Below are positions 10,428 to 21,935 of a stretch of 64,000 nucleotides of DNA, piece after piece. Origin of the DNA: Metallyticus violacea (Eukaryota > Arthropoda > Insecta > Mantodea > Metallyticidae); NCBI GenBank assembly GCA_030762175.1, contig CM060830.1, positions 48,809,501 through 48,873,500 on the forward strand, written 5' to 3'. Every line of letters begins with the position of its first letter. Within the stretch, counting starts at the first letter, position 1. The notes under the pieces are model-generated. The model searched no databases and was not told the origin of the DNA. It was given only the letters and a program-made list of their open reading frames with translations. The position numbers and the translations under genes are program-made.

Positions 10428-11965
10428 TTGAGCTAGAGGGCATTAAAATTATTCAAAAGACGAGTCGGGTTAGATGAAATTCCTCCGTACAACAGATCCA
10501 TACGGTTTTTGGTTTCTCGGTTGCGTTTTGGAATATCGCTTGTGTCTTCCGTTTTTAACATTGTTCATATCATCATTGTAGTCAAGATGCGTACATTTAA
10601 GCGGTAAAGAAATTGCTCGCATATTATACTGCGACTTTGTGGTTCTTACAAGAGGTGCGGGTAGGCAATCTCAGCATACACCAGGACATCCTAAAGTGTT
10701 CCGTTTACTGGGAGATCTTTCATTTTTTCAGGCTATAGTATAAAAATGTTCAACTTAACGTAAGTAGAACTGGCAGACATGCATTACGTTTATGTCCTGC
10801 TTGGGGAAATGCGAATAAAGGCACGAGATCTTTATGCTGAGCTTTACCCAAAGAGACATTTGTCTCATCACAGCACCTTTAGTGCCGTATATCAACGACT
10901 GCAAGAAACAGAAACTTCCCAAAAACAAGCGCGTCGTTCGGGATTCCAAAGAAATGTAAGAACAGTGAATTCAGAAGAGAATTTTCTTGACACGCTCCAT
11001 AATTCTCCGTCCACAAGCAAAGAGCAATAGAGCATGCCATACAAACAAGCCAGCCTTCAGTTGCAACAATTCTGTGTGAACAGCAAGTATATCTGTATCA
11101 TCCAACCCGAGGTCAAGCACTGGGACCAGATCACCTTTCACTCCGACTACAGGTTTTCTCCAATGGTTTCTTCATAAATTCTTCCCCCAACCAAGATTTC
11201 CTACAGTCATATTAGGGATGGAGAGAAAGTAAATACACGTAACAGTCATAAGAAAACCCCACAGCTATTAAGAGTTGGAAACGTTCAACTCCGGTTTGCA
11301 TTGAACATCTGGGTTGGTATTGTTAATGACACACTCGTCGGGCCCTGTTTACTATCTCCAGGTTTGACGGGGCACATTTATCTACAGTTTTACAGCATAC
11401 TTTGCCAGAATTTCTGGAAGATGTTCCTTTAGGAATACGCCAGTTAATGTGATGGAGCACCTGCGCATTATTCCGGTGAGGTAAAGGATTTCCTAAGTGT
11501 AATGTATCATGACCGCTGGATCGGTAGAGGAGCACCGAATATCATGGCCAACGCCTTCACCAGACCTAGCCCATTTTAATTTTTCCTTGGGGGCCTGTTC
11601 AGACTCTTGTCTATGAGATGCCGGTTAATAGGGAAGAGGAGCTGATGGTCAGGGTCTTTGTGGCATTTGATGCTATTCGTGATATACCAGGTATTTTTCG
11701 GCCGTCATTACAACAATGACAATGGCATTTTGAAAATATTTTATAATTACTTATGCACTTTTTCAATTCTTCTTTTGTTATTTTAGTATTGCACAATTAA
11801 ATAAATATTAACAAGTTACTAGGTCAATTAAAAATTTTTGCATTGTTTAAAATTAAAGTTATGTGGTTATTCTTATTCCACAACTCTCCCATTACCTTGT
11901 AGCAAAAAATTCGTAGCGACCTGTTCGGCAGAATTTCAAAAAATCCGTAATGCCCTCTAGCTCGA
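10428..11965 (+). mobile_element. Tc1/mariner-superfamily transposon, DD41D-like, degenerate
   Basis: Terminal inverted repeats are clear. The left end reads 'GAGCTAGAGGGCATTA', and the reverse complement of the right end reads the same sixteen bases, with TA at 10,426-10,427 and 11,966-11,967. The interior holds a broken transposase on the plus strand (10,770-11,700). The copy is 1,538 bp, a plausible full length, with frameshifts. It is old: the third acidic residue reads as Asn. Confidence 0.8.
10779..11700 (+). pseudogene. Broken DDE transposase of the 10.4-kb element
   Basis: The N-terminal part keeps 'EMRIKARDLYAELYPKRH' and a helix-turn-helix-like region at 10,779-11,030. The middle has 'LNIWVGIVNDTLVGPCLL' (about 11,306-11,360). 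Then 'DGAPAHYSGEVKDFL' and 'DRWIGRG' (about 11,452-11,535) mark the second catalytic Asp, and 'PSPDLAHFNF' after a frameshift marks the third site, where Asp is replaced by Asn. The end reads 'LVYEMPVNREEELM'. These are signatures of the IS630-Tc1-mariner transposase type common in insects. At least three frame changes make it non-functional. Confidence 0.75.
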
Positions 11966-11984
11966 TAACAACAGTACTCAAATA

Positions 11985-12205
11985 GATCCCCTGATTCCTG
12001 CCTTAGAGTTGTTTGGTGTTATCCTGTCTCGCCCTCTATATATGTTTGATACTTTATTGTAAAATATATAGTCTAATATCTTATACAAAATTAAACACGC
12101 CTTGCCTACCACCAGGACCAACAACGGGCTCACGTGATCAGACTATAAACATGGCTAATGATAAAATCACCGATGAAAATGGGCTGAAATTGTGCTCCAT
12201 CTATG
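11985..12205. other. Unassigned gap between two transposons
   Basis: Short AT-rich spacer with an open frame starting at 12,013 that runs into the mariner. No independent feature is seen. Confidence 0.4.
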
Positions 12206-12207
12206 AA

Positions 12208-13427
12208 GAGAGGAGTCATTTACAAACGACCACTAGGTGTACTATTGAGATACGTCATTACTATTTTTGCACAATTGACATTTGTTATTGTGAAAACAGT
12301 TGCAGCTTAGAATTCACCGAATAGTTTGCTTGCAGTGAACGTTTAAACAAAGTAAATTTGCGAAAAAATGGACATTTTGCGTGAAGGTTTTCGTTGGAAG
12401 ATTTTTTACGATGTTAGTAAAGGCCTAGCTCAACAGCAATGCATAGAATCGCTTTGTTCAACTTTTGGTAATGAAGCACCGTCATAAAATACTGTTTACA
12501 ACTGGTTTGCAGAGTTTCGTCGTGATCGTGCGTACGTCATTGATGAATTTCGTGAAGGTGGACCAAAATTGGTTGTCATTCCAAAAACATTTAGGTTTGT
12601 GGAACATGATTTAAAAACATCAATACGTGACTTACAGTGCATTAGATGCATCCTTAAGCATATCGAAGACTGCTGTATATTGGATTTTGCCTTCAAATTT
12701 AGCTGTGAAAAAGGTCTATTCTCGATGGATTCTGCGTAATTTGACCGAAGTTAAAAATAAATAAATAAATAAAATATGCTCGTGTTAATTGGCGTAATGA
12801 AATGATCCCAAATAGATGACGAAACCTGGGTACATTCGTATGAACCGGAAACTAAGCAACATTTCACTGTTTGGGTGTTTCAAGATGAACCGAATCCCAC
12901 AAAGTTGTTTCCTGCACGAAGCACTTCCAAGAAAATTATCGTTTGTTTCTTCGGTTGCACTGCACTTGTCGCAACCATTCCTTTAAGAGGATCAAAGGAC
13001 AATTAATGCTGAATGGTATCAACAATTTGTTTGCCAGAAGCCATCGACGAATGCAGGAAAAACGTCGCATCATTCTTCATCATTACAATGCCAGTTCTCA
13101 TACAGCAAATCAAACAATTGATTATTTGAAGGACAAAATTATTCAATTAATATCTCATTGCCCGTATTCACCTAATTTATTGCCTAACGACTTCTTTTTG
13201 TTCCCAATGTCAAATAAAATATAGGTGGGTAGCGCTTTTCATCATCTCAAGCAAACGTCGAAGCGCTTAAAACTATATTATTGAGATACTAACTTCAGAG
13301 TGGAAAAAATGTTTCGAGAAAAGCGTATAAATATTAAAGGGGAATATTTGATAAATAATAAAACTGTTTGTTCCAAAAAAAAAATTCCTTTCCTAGTATT
13401 GGTAAATACTTAAAAGGTAACCCTCGT
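12208..13427 (+). mobile_element. mariner element, degenerate
   Basis: A plus-strand mariner of about 1.2 kb. The proposed ends are 'GAGAGGAGTCATTTACAAAC' at the left and the complement of 'TTAAAAGGTAACCCTCGTA' at the right. They match only loosely, so the boundaries are approximate. A (AATA)n insertion near 12,758-12,773 and the loss of segments have broken the transposase. Confidence 0.65.
12368..13360 (+). pseudogene. Broken mariner transposase
   Basis: The start ATG at 12,368 begins 'MDILREGFRWKIFYDVSKGL', followed by 'STFGNEAPS', a stop, and 'NTVYNWFAEFRRDRAYVIDE', the usual mariner DNA-binding domain. 'DDETWVHSYEPETKQHF' near 12,818-12,868 carries the first catalytic Asp and 'ILHHYNASSHTANQTIDYL' near 13,069-13,127 is the second site, where HHDNA has become HHYNA (Asp lost). 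'CPYSPNLLPNDFFLFP' near 13,160-13,207 is the third. Stops, frameshifts and the lost Asp make it dead. Confidence 0.8.
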
Positions 13428-13609
13428 ATATTCCAAAGGCACAGAAGAATTGGGGGAAAAGTGTCTACTACATTCTTTTACGAGATCGAACAGAGGGAGG
13501 GGATAATGCTGAGCTCTGATGGTAGGCAAGGAAAAAGAGGAGGGATCAGGTATTAGTTTGGCCAAAACAGTTGGTTTTACACAACGGATGCCGCCGAAAC
13601 AGTTGAGCG

Positions 13610-13855
13610 CAAACAAAATGCGATTGCAAAATAACCTTTACTCCTACCGGAGCCAGAACAGCTACGCGCTGACGAGAAATTCGGAGTCAATGCAACGAAT
13701 TACGGCTATACTTTTGTAAATGCACAGGTTGTGAAATTGCACTCGATCAGTTACCGGTAGTGGCGGTGAAGAACGCAACAGTAGAGCGGGCTGCAACTAC
13801 AACCGTCATTTTCTGGCAACGGTTTCCATTCTTCAACGAGTGTGTTCCTGAAACG
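13610..13855. repeat. Interspersed repeat fragment (partner of 58,285-58,515)
   Basis: Shares 'GCACAGGTTGTGAAATTGCA' (partner 'TGCAGGTTGTGAAATACCA'), 'GTGAAGAACGCAACAGTAGA' (partner 'GTGAAGAACACAACAATAGA') and 'GGTTTCCAT' with 58.3-58.5 kb. Same orientation, no coding potential, class unknown. Confidence 0.65.
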
Positions 13856-15080
13856 CTTGTGTTATATTTTCCCCAGCCCTTATGATGTAGATAACCGATG
13901 GAGGGGGGGGTTGAGTGAATCCAGTTGTTTATTGTTACTTAATTTTTATTTTGTTTTATCGCTAAATGTATGTTGATTTTACAGTCTACGTGAGATATAC
14001 ATCCTAATACCTTCTGTCAAACGCAGAGACCTAGTGAATTATAAAAGCATGTACCTCAGTACACCCGTACACCTGATGAAGTCAATTAATGCCACTGGAA
14101 TAAATGGACTCCTAGAGCTAAATATAAAATTATTTCAGGGTTTTGCGGAATACATTACATAGAGATTATGAGAATATATATGCAACGTCCGGATGTTCTA
14201 TTTAGAACTGAAATGCTTTTAAATGTTATTATAGAGTAAACTTTATTCAAGGAGAATGTGATAATTGGATAATAAAACTTATAGGGATATTGGTGCAGAT
14301 CAAAGCAAACGTTTTATGTTATGTAACCATAGTATGAAACTAATACCAATGCATGGTCAACCTTTGAAGGGGCATTTTCAAGGTAAAGAAAATGAAAAGT
14401 GAATGAACTAGGGTCTGTAATACAGCAAGAATATGTGCATATAGTTAAGCTATAGGCCTCATAGCATGTATTAGCCATACACATTAATTATATTATCCTG
14501 ATTTATTAAGATAATGATACAGGTGTTATTTAAACGCTTTTTATCTACTTACCAACTCATCATCTTGGAATCTTCTTAAAAAATTAGTTAAATAAGCATT
14601 AAAACGTCCTTACATAGATATACTTACAATGAATTAATCCCAATATCGAGCTAATTGTTAATAATTCTTCGTGTCCTTAACGTTACTTCATTACTGCTTT
14701 GGAATAATAATTAAGTTTGATAGCTTTGACAGCTTATTATATTATTTAGCTTTACCCCTATGAAAAGACGATTAACATCCACAACAGCCAAATTAAAAAA
14801 TGCATTGAACTGTTAAGTCATTTTTGGTTATCTACAAAACTTATTACAGAGAGCTACGTAACTATTGAGATGCACTTGGAAAGAGCTGGTGTCTATTACA
14901 CTGTTAGATGCAGGTCTTTTTTCATGAGTATATGCAGAACGTTGTAAAAAATATATCCTGTATGCAAAATTTATTACATACGTCCTGAAGATGTTACGCT
15001 AGTTATCGTGGAACTTGATTATAACAATCATTATTCATAAACAGCAATGTGTTTAATCTGATTAACGCCTCGACAGCAAA
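13856..15080. other. Unassigned AT-rich stretch
   Basis: Contains a run of nine G near 13,902 and otherwise unique-looking AT-rich DNA. Nothing recognised. Confidence 0.4.
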
Positions 15081-15205
15081 ACTTACCTACAGTTCCTGCA
15101 AGATACGTCATCTACTTTGTTCAGAACAATCCCCGTGAAATGAGGTATAAACACGATGGTGCACGTTCTTACTTCATAAGAGGACTCAGAGGAATTAGCC
15201 TGGAT
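15081..15205 (+). pseudogene. DDE transposase scrap
   Basis: A short plus-strand frame reads 'NNPREMRYKHDGARSYFIRG' (about 15,127-15,186), resembling the second catalytic block ('HDGAPAHF') of DD41D-like Tc1/mariner transposases. Only this block is recognisable. Non-LTR sequence follows directly. Confidence 0.4.
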
Positions 15206-15478
15206 CCAATATGGTAAAGAGGCAATGAAAATAATAAAAATGTATGGAATAAGGTTGAAACATTGCAAGAGCATATCACCAGGCAGGAAATGGAGGCATA
15301 TTGTAACACAAAAGTCTCCTTGAGCCTATCAAATGACACTAAACTAACCTGGGGTAAAGAGGTATATATGATCATTTTAGGGATCAGGAATGACTGGGAG
15401 GCTGGAAGGCTCAAAAATTAACGTATAGGTCTGGTAAGAAAACCTGCCCATTCTGTGGAGGGGAAGAGGAATAGGTAC
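15206..15478 (+). pseudogene. Non-LTR retrotransposon 3' fragment
   Basis: Frames reading 'LTWGKEVYMIILG' and, after a shift, 'RSGKKTCPFCGGEEE' then 'VHIL' fit the C-terminal Cys-rich tail ('CPxC...EExxHIL') of arthropod non-LTR retrotransposon ORFs. A related tail with 'HILMDCPGTEQWRQ' lies at 45.3-45.4 kb. It is truncated on both sides. Confidence 0.5.
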
Positions 15479-15490
15479 ATATTCTACCAT

Positions 15491-15562
15491 TCTAACGCTA
15501 ATTAAAGAACACCCTGTGTATGATTTTTATAGTACAGCTGTCCCACATAAAAGCGGTACGCC
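15491..15562 (+). repeat. Duplicated left transposon end (solo terminal repeat)
   Basis: Matches 15,605-15,679 over about 72 bp, both in the flank ('CGCTAATTAA', 'TGTGTATGA') and in the terminal repeat ('GTCCCACATAAAAGCGGTAC'). Because flank and terminal repeat are both copied, this is a local direct duplication rather than a second insertion. Confidence 0.75.
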
Positions 15563-15649
15563 CATATTTCATTGCGTTCATGAATAGATATTGACTTCAC
15601 TATTTTGGCGCTAATTAAGGAACATTCTGTGCATGAATTTTTCATAGTA

Positions 15650-16418
15650 CAGGGTGTCCCACATAAAAGCGGTACGCCTGACTGCGTATAAATGTATGTT
15701 GGCCTAACTGCGTTTATATTTACGCCTCATTGCGTTCATACCCAACCGTAATTGTCGAAGTGTGTGAGAGAAATGGTATAGTTTTTTAGTTGTACACCCA
15801 ATTGAAATTGTGGAATTTTACATAAATACAGGCTCCATCAAGAAGATTTAAGATAGCAAGCTCCCTACAAGCAACACAATTCAAGATCTGTATAAGAAAT
15901 TAAAGATAGACATGTGGTATACAGTGTCAGGAATTCTTATTATCGGCCCCATTGTTTCCAATGAGATAATCAATAGCAGAAGATATCTGCAGATTTTTGA
16001 GTCATTCTATTTACAATTATCAGAAAATGAACATATCTTTCAACATGATGGTGCCACCTTTCACACATCTAACCACAGCTGGTCCGTATCAGCGAAATGT
16101 TTTGTCAGCAAAAATCTGTGACCTTCGCGATCGCCGGAGTTAACACCCTGTGATTTTTTTTTTTTTTTTTCGGAGAGCTCTGAAAGGTAAAGAGCTTGCT
16201 AACAACCTCGAACTATAGACCACCCGAGTGGAACATTGTCGTACGAGCGCAGCGATTTGTGGATGTCGCTGGAGGGCCCTTCTAGCACTTGTTATAAACC
16301 GATAAGTCTTGGTAACTATGTGACATTTACATAGAAGTAATATAATATAGTAACACATGCCTTTTAAGTGAACGGGAGTGAGACATGGGTGCGTACCGAT
16401 TTTATGTGGAACACCCTA
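15650..16418 (+). mobile_element. Tc1/mariner-superfamily element, internally deleted
   Basis: The left end reads 'CAGGGTGTCCCACATAAAAG' and the complement of the right end 'TAGGGTGTTCCACATAAAAT'. TA lies at 15,648-15,649 and 16,419-16,420. The total is only 769 bp, too short for a full transposase. What remains on the plus strand is the catalytic middle. Confidence 0.8.
15912..16150 (+). pseudogene. Transposase catalytic fragment
   Basis: The frame reads 'VSGILIIGPIV', 'YLQIFESFYLQLSENEHIFQ', then 'HDGATFHTS' with the second catalytic Asp and, after one in-frame stop, 'PSRSPELTPCDF' with the third. These two Asp are 34 codons apart here, counting the stop codon. The N-terminal DNA-binding domain and first Asp are missing, so the copy cannot be autonomous. 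A 20-T run follows the third Asp. Confidence 0.75.
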
Positions 16419-16420
16419 TA

Positions 16421-18605
16421 TTATAGATTAATCAGTCATTAATAAACTGCTTATAACTGTATATATTATTATATTCTATTTTCTATAGTTAAAACTATTA
16501 AAAACGCTAAAGCCGGGGAGAGTGGGTAATAATTTATTACACAAGATAAATAAACAAATAAATATGCATTATATTTTTTCTGCAGTTGGTAGCAGTGACT
16601 ACGGTCCGAGATGGTGATACCACTGGGGAGCAGGCAGATATAAATTTCCAGTGGCGTTGATAAAGTATCGGTTGTAAATGCATGTCTAGTATTATCTATA
16701 AAGATAATAAAAATGGCCAATATATACCTCTGAACGGGTCTGAGCTGACATGGGGCCAATACGGCCATTCCCTGTGGGGCAATTTGTCCTCTTAAAGCAG
16801 AGTAATGTATCGCTATTGGTCTGGGTCACGGTCCTACCAGGAATATTAAAAGGGTTTAACGATGCTTTTTGACTGGCCATTAAGAAAAGCAAACGAATAA
16901 AAAGATGCGTTAAAGTGTCGACAAATTCCATATTAAAAGATTAAGTTGGTGCATAAAGTTCTAGCACATCGTCCCCCAGATAGTGTTACGACGAAGTTCT
17001 ACATGGAAATGTGATATGACTTCTGATTACCTCGTCTTGCACATGGTGGATGGAATTGTTATAGCGCCCTATTTCTGTTTTAATTGTATAATAATATGGA
17101 ATATTTTGCGCTGATATTGTAAAATTTACAAAATTAGTAATTATTGGAATGTGGACACCAGAATTCTTAAAGCCGAATTGTTTTTCACCTATTTTTTAGA
17201 ATTTCAAAACAAGCTTCTCCTTAAATCTTATAACAATTCTGTTCATCTTAGAATTTCAAAAAATTAAATATTATTCTCCTTCATTAAAGCAATAAATCGT
17301 CTTAACAGCACGCTCTATGAGATATGTGCGGTTGACAAAACAAGTAGTTTTTACAGGATGATCTAGAGCAACAAACCAAATTAAGGTAGGAAGAACTTGT
17401 TGGCGATATGCTGTTATGCTAGAGGTTCGTTATTCAGCATTCTGAGAAGCTTTGTCAAACCCCGAAGATTATTATACAAGCTTGTATGCTCTATGAATTT
17501 AAAGTTGGGAACAATACAAATGCAAACAGGACAGTGCTAATCCTGTGAATGAAAGGATGTGCAAAAGTAGTTCATAAATTTCCATAAAGGTAACGAAACA
17601 CTCCAGAGTGAGCTACGCTCCGGAAGTCCTTAGAGACTATCGAGACGAAAAGCAGTCAAACTAGTGAGGACGTGCAACAGAATTCAACGTAAGTGCAGAA
17701 ACCATTCAACTCCATTTCAGCCCTGCGGGTAACGTCAAATTTGCAAGTCGCACACACACTATTGAACAACGAGCGGAAAGCTGTAAAACTGGGCAGTTTT
17801 ATGTAAGTGATTCCAATATTTTAATGTGCAAAATTGTATACAAAAAGGTTGTGGGAAAAAATAAATGTAATAGAAAACCGCGCAAAATTTAATCAACACG
17901 TATGCGCAAATGATAACTTCCTTTCAAAACAACTGAAGAACAACGTGGTGTTAAACAACAGATAGCAATTTCAAAACCGAGAAGAAAAGCAAAGAAAGCT
18001 CGTGAAGAAAAAACTGAGCTTGTTGAAGATAGTGTAGGTGTGTTTAAGAGTCAATGTTCCAATGAATAAAATGGATCATCCAGCCATGCGAGAATATTTG
18101 AAAAAGTATTACATTAAAATCTGAATTTCAAGGTTTAAAATATTTTGAAACGTTGACAGTTATCACTTTATTCAATATTAAATATTTTTAAGTCCAGAAT
18201 TATTTTTATATATTCTACTGCTTTATTTGTTTTATAGACATTAGGCCTGCAACAAAGTTGTGTTTTATTCTACTTCTAAATAAAACTAACTCCATTATTT
18301 GTATCTTTAAAGATATGTGCCAAGTTCTACCTACATGTTCAAGATTGAGAAATGAATCTCATGTGCCTCGATGTGGAATGGCGATGTATGACGACATTAA
18401 AATGGCTTTGGAAGGCGAGCCGATCATCGTCGTCGCAAATGAGATTTCAGACACGAAAGCTAGATGTGTCTTCGCTGTGCTCTTCAGAAGGATGTTTTCT
18501 TGATGCGGCAAATGTTACAGCATGTAGCAGAGTTATTATCAGTGCCTTGAAAGATTACAACATAAGTTTCATTACGTATTGGGTTTGTTTTAAAATCCAG
18601 TTACA
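16421..18605. other. Unassigned stretch
   Basis: No recognisable genes. 16,480-16,960 and 17,330-17,780 have moderate GC and unique-looking sequence, but only short frames with no family signature. Confidence 0.4.
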
Positions 18606-18659
18606 TACGAGGTCTGTTCAAAAAGTATAGCGAATTTTGTGTTTTTTCAAAAAGTATTT

Positions 18660-19707
18660 ATTTATTCATGAATATCTATTTTGTCCCCTTAAAAGTAATC
18701 CCCACCAGATATTATACACTTGTGCCAACGTTTTTCCAATACTCAAAGCACTTTAAAAAATCGTTTTTTGTGATCTTGTTCAGCTCCTCCTTCGATGCCG
18801 TCTTTATCTCCTCAATCGTAGCGTCGTCCTTTCATGGGTCTCTTCAGTTTTGGGAACAAAAAATGGTCAAAGAGGGCCAGGTCTGGGGAGTACGGTGACT
18901 GCGGCATATAAGTGTGTTGTTTTTGCCCAAATAATCGCGCACAACCAACGATGTGTGAGCAGGGGCGTTATCATGGTGCCAAAGCCAATTTTTGTTCTTC
19001 CACAAATCCGGGCGTTTCTGGTGGATTGCTTCGCGCAAATTGCGCATAACTTGCAGGTAATATTCCTTATTGACCGTTCTACCCTGTGGCAAGAACTCAT
19101 GATGCACCACGCCCCAGCAATCGAAGAAAACTGTAAGAAAAACCTTCACATTCGACCGAGCTTGGCGCGCTTTTTTCGGTCTCGTGTGGCAGCATCCATT
19201 GGGATGATTGAGCTTTAGTTTCCACGTCATAACCATAAACCCATGATTCGTCACCAGTTATGACCCTCTGGAGCAAATTTGGGTCGTCGCGGACAGAGTT
19301 CAACAGCTCCTTAGCAACGTTCATGCGATGGTGTTTTTGGTCGAAATTGAGCAACCTTGGTACGAATTTTGCGGCGACCCGTCTCATGCCCAAATCATTG
19401 GTAAAAATCGAATGGCACGAGCCAATCGATATGTTTAGGTCTTCAGCAACTTCTCTAACGGGGATTCGACGATTTTTCAATACTATTTTCTTCACTTCTT
19501 CAATGTTTTCGCCTGTTGTTGATGAGCTCGGGCGTCAGGGACGCTCTTCTTCGTTCACATCTTCTCGACCCTCTGAGAACATTTTGTACCACCAATAGAC
19601 GTTGCTTTGGTCCAAGGTAGCTTCACCATATGCCACAGTCAACCTTCGGAATGCATCCGCGCACTTAATTTTGTTTTTCACACAAAATTTGATACAGATA
19701 CTTGGTT

Positions 19708-19742
<35 letters not shown>

Positions 19743-19830
19743 GAATAGGCAAAAATCGAAGACGAGCCAAAACACGTCCAAGCAAAATAGCTGTCAACAA
19801 TTAACTGAACATTCAAAATGGCCGAGCTTG
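18660..19830 (-). pseudogene. Broken mariner transposase
   Basis: Going down the minus strand, 'FCVKNKIKCADAFRRLTVAY' and 'DQSNVYWWYKMFSEGREDVN' (about 19,540-19,690) form the DNA-binding domain. 'NRRIPVREVAEDLNISIGS' and 'ITGDESWVYGYDVETKAQSS' (about 19,190-19,480) include the first catalytic Asp. 'LWHHDNAPAHTSLVV' (about 18,940-18,990) has the second. The 'YSPDLA' region with the third Asp lies one frame away near 18,870-18,900. Two or more frameshifts separate the blocks. The end ('KCFEYW', 'GDYF'-like) lies near 18,690-18,760. Confidence 0.9.
19710..19741. repeat. (T)32 homopolymer inside the mariner
   Basis: A run of 32 T, coding a poly-lysine run in the transposase strand, between the 5' untranslated part and the DNA-binding domain. 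Such a run is not part of normal mariners. It may be an expanded A-tract or the tail of a retroinserted fragment. Confidence 0.95.
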
Positions 19831-19944
19831 TCAACAAAAGTGAGGGACATGAGTACCAACATAACGCCACAAAACAATCGAAAATCGAATATACGTAGCC
19901 CGCGGCAATTCCAAATTCGCGATACTTTTTGAAGAGACCTCGTA

Positions 19945-21430
19945 TATGAAAACATGCTCGGTTTTAAGAATAATTAATGGAGATCATTTGTTACGCTTTC
20001 AACGTTTTGAGCACAAATTAAACTAGATAGAAAATGTTCATTTTGAAAGAGATGTCAGAATTGAATATCTTTATATCCAAAGTTAAGCCTTTTTGCACTC
20101 TAGAAAAATGAAAAGTATTTATTTAAATTATCTTCAGGAAAAGTGGCCAGATCTAGCTCCCATCCTGTTTCCTAGCTCAGTTATAATACGCTGAGATTCA
20201 AGGTTTCACAGCGTAAATATTTAAACAAATACTTCCCGAGTTTAAAAACTTTTTCCTATCACTTGAGGAAAACATGTTAAATAGTAGTTCTTCCTTCATT
20301 GTATATATTTTGAAAGATGAAATCAGTTCTATGACACTAGAGATTCAAAACAATGTGGTAGTATAAGAATAAATTAATAAGCTATTAACCCAACTGGAAG
20401 GATATGTCAAATTTTTTGCCCATTGATTGTGGGATGAACTTAATTCATTAAATTTAGGGTTAGAGAAATATGCCACTGGGTGGTTGCCCTCTAACACATA
20501 AGAAATCTTAAAGCATGTTCCATTGAAAAAGCCCCCAATGCAGAAAAGTTTATTGTATGCATGAATAAGTATCAAGTAAAACTGTCTAAACATGTCAGAA
20601 AATGAGTTTCCAAGCTCTCAATGAACTCTTCAATCCAGGTGTGGCTGGTTAGAGTTGTGATGTAAATCCTCAGAAAAGCTAACTTACAAATCAAAGTTTT
20701 CTAATTTTAATAATCTAGATTCAGATCATTTTATGTGCTTATGAATGTTTTCACAAAAACCTTATATTACCTATTGAATATTAAGGTAATTCAAAAGTAT
20801 ACTGCTTTCAAACGTTACTATCTTTGAAATTTAAATTTCCACACTTCGCTGAAACAGCCATTCAGATCATCTGAACTCCCACAATAGTGTTGAGGCAGAA
20901 CGATTTTTAGCAAGTACAATTAAACTGTCACAGACAGACGATAGAGGTTAAAGGAGAGCAATACTGTAGTTTGTTTTATGTGAAACTTCCAGTGATTTCA
21001 GGTAAAATGAAAGAGGCGATATTCAATATAAGCATATATTTATACATATCATGCATGTGATGTGAATGCTTTCAAAGTGATTATGATTTGGTTGATTGAA
21101 CCGATAATCTATGACTATGTCTTTTGTGGTTTCATCACTATGATTTCTGTTTATTTGCTTGTAACAAAAGATATTAAAATAAAAAATCAATAAAGTTCAA
21201 ATTTAATTTTCCACCTTCAAATTGTCCTTTCAAACAAGACAAGTTTCAGCAAAAAAGGGGGTAAAACGCTAAATGCTAACTGATTTTTTAACTTATTAAA
21301 ATTCTATTTTTTTAATTTTAATATGCTAAAATATATCATCTTTACTAATCACCTGTGACAATCCGGACTAGCATATTGTGCCCTGCACCCTGATAGCTAC
21401 TGAAATGCTGTAATGTCAGAAACATTCTTT
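19945..21430. other. Unassigned AT-rich stretch
   Basis: Only short chance frames. No repeats shared with the rest of the window were noticed. Confidence 0.4.
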
Positions 21431-21935
21431 ACATTTTGTGTTGTGGGATTAGCATGGATGACAACTTTGAAAACCTAACCTGTGTTGCCGTGTGATGAAC
21501 CAATATCAGAGGCTTTGTGACTATTCCTACCCTTCTGTCAGCTCGGATTAAGTCTTCAACTCGTTGCAAATTCGTCTTTTTGGCAATCTTCGTTGCCCGG
21601 CCCGGTGTTCGTCTTCGATACGTGTCCACCCTTCAGAGAACGTCTCAGCTTAACATGACAGGCCCTCTCACCGTAGATGGGAAGGCCTTTCTTCATGAAT
21701 ATTCTTTGATACCATAAGTTTTCGCTCATCAAAATCGTATGATGGAGCGTTCATCGAGGGTTGTACACTCATTCAGAGGCACCATCTTGCAAGTTCTGTT
21801 TCGCTATTGTAAACATTGATTGTCTTATGTCAAATATCACCAACTGCCAGCGAACTAATGCTGTCATCTGGTGTCAATAGGCTCATACACTTCAAATATG
21901 TAGTGCCCCACATTAACCTTGTAATATGATCAGCA
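21431..21935 (-). pseudogene. mariner fragment (5' part), same family as 55.1-56.4 kb
   Basis: On the minus strand 'NLQRVEDLIRADRRVGIVTK' (about 21,510-21,575) is the mariner linker between helix-turn-helix motifs. Upstream, the non-coding part 'CTATTGTAAACATTGA' and 'CTAATGCTGTCATCTGGTG' matches 56,270-56,335. The catalytic domain is absent. Confidence 0.7.

Larger units (their letters stand above)
18608..19942 (-). mobile_element. mariner element, near full length
   Basis: Terminal repeats are 'CGAGGTCTGTTCAAAAAGTA' on the left and the complement 'CGAGGTCTCTTCAAAAAGTA' on the right, flanked by TA at 18,606-18,607 and 19,943-19,944. The length of 1,335 bp is normal for mariner. The transposase is on the minus strand. 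A run of 32 T at 19,710-19,741 lies in its 5' part. Confidence 0.95.
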
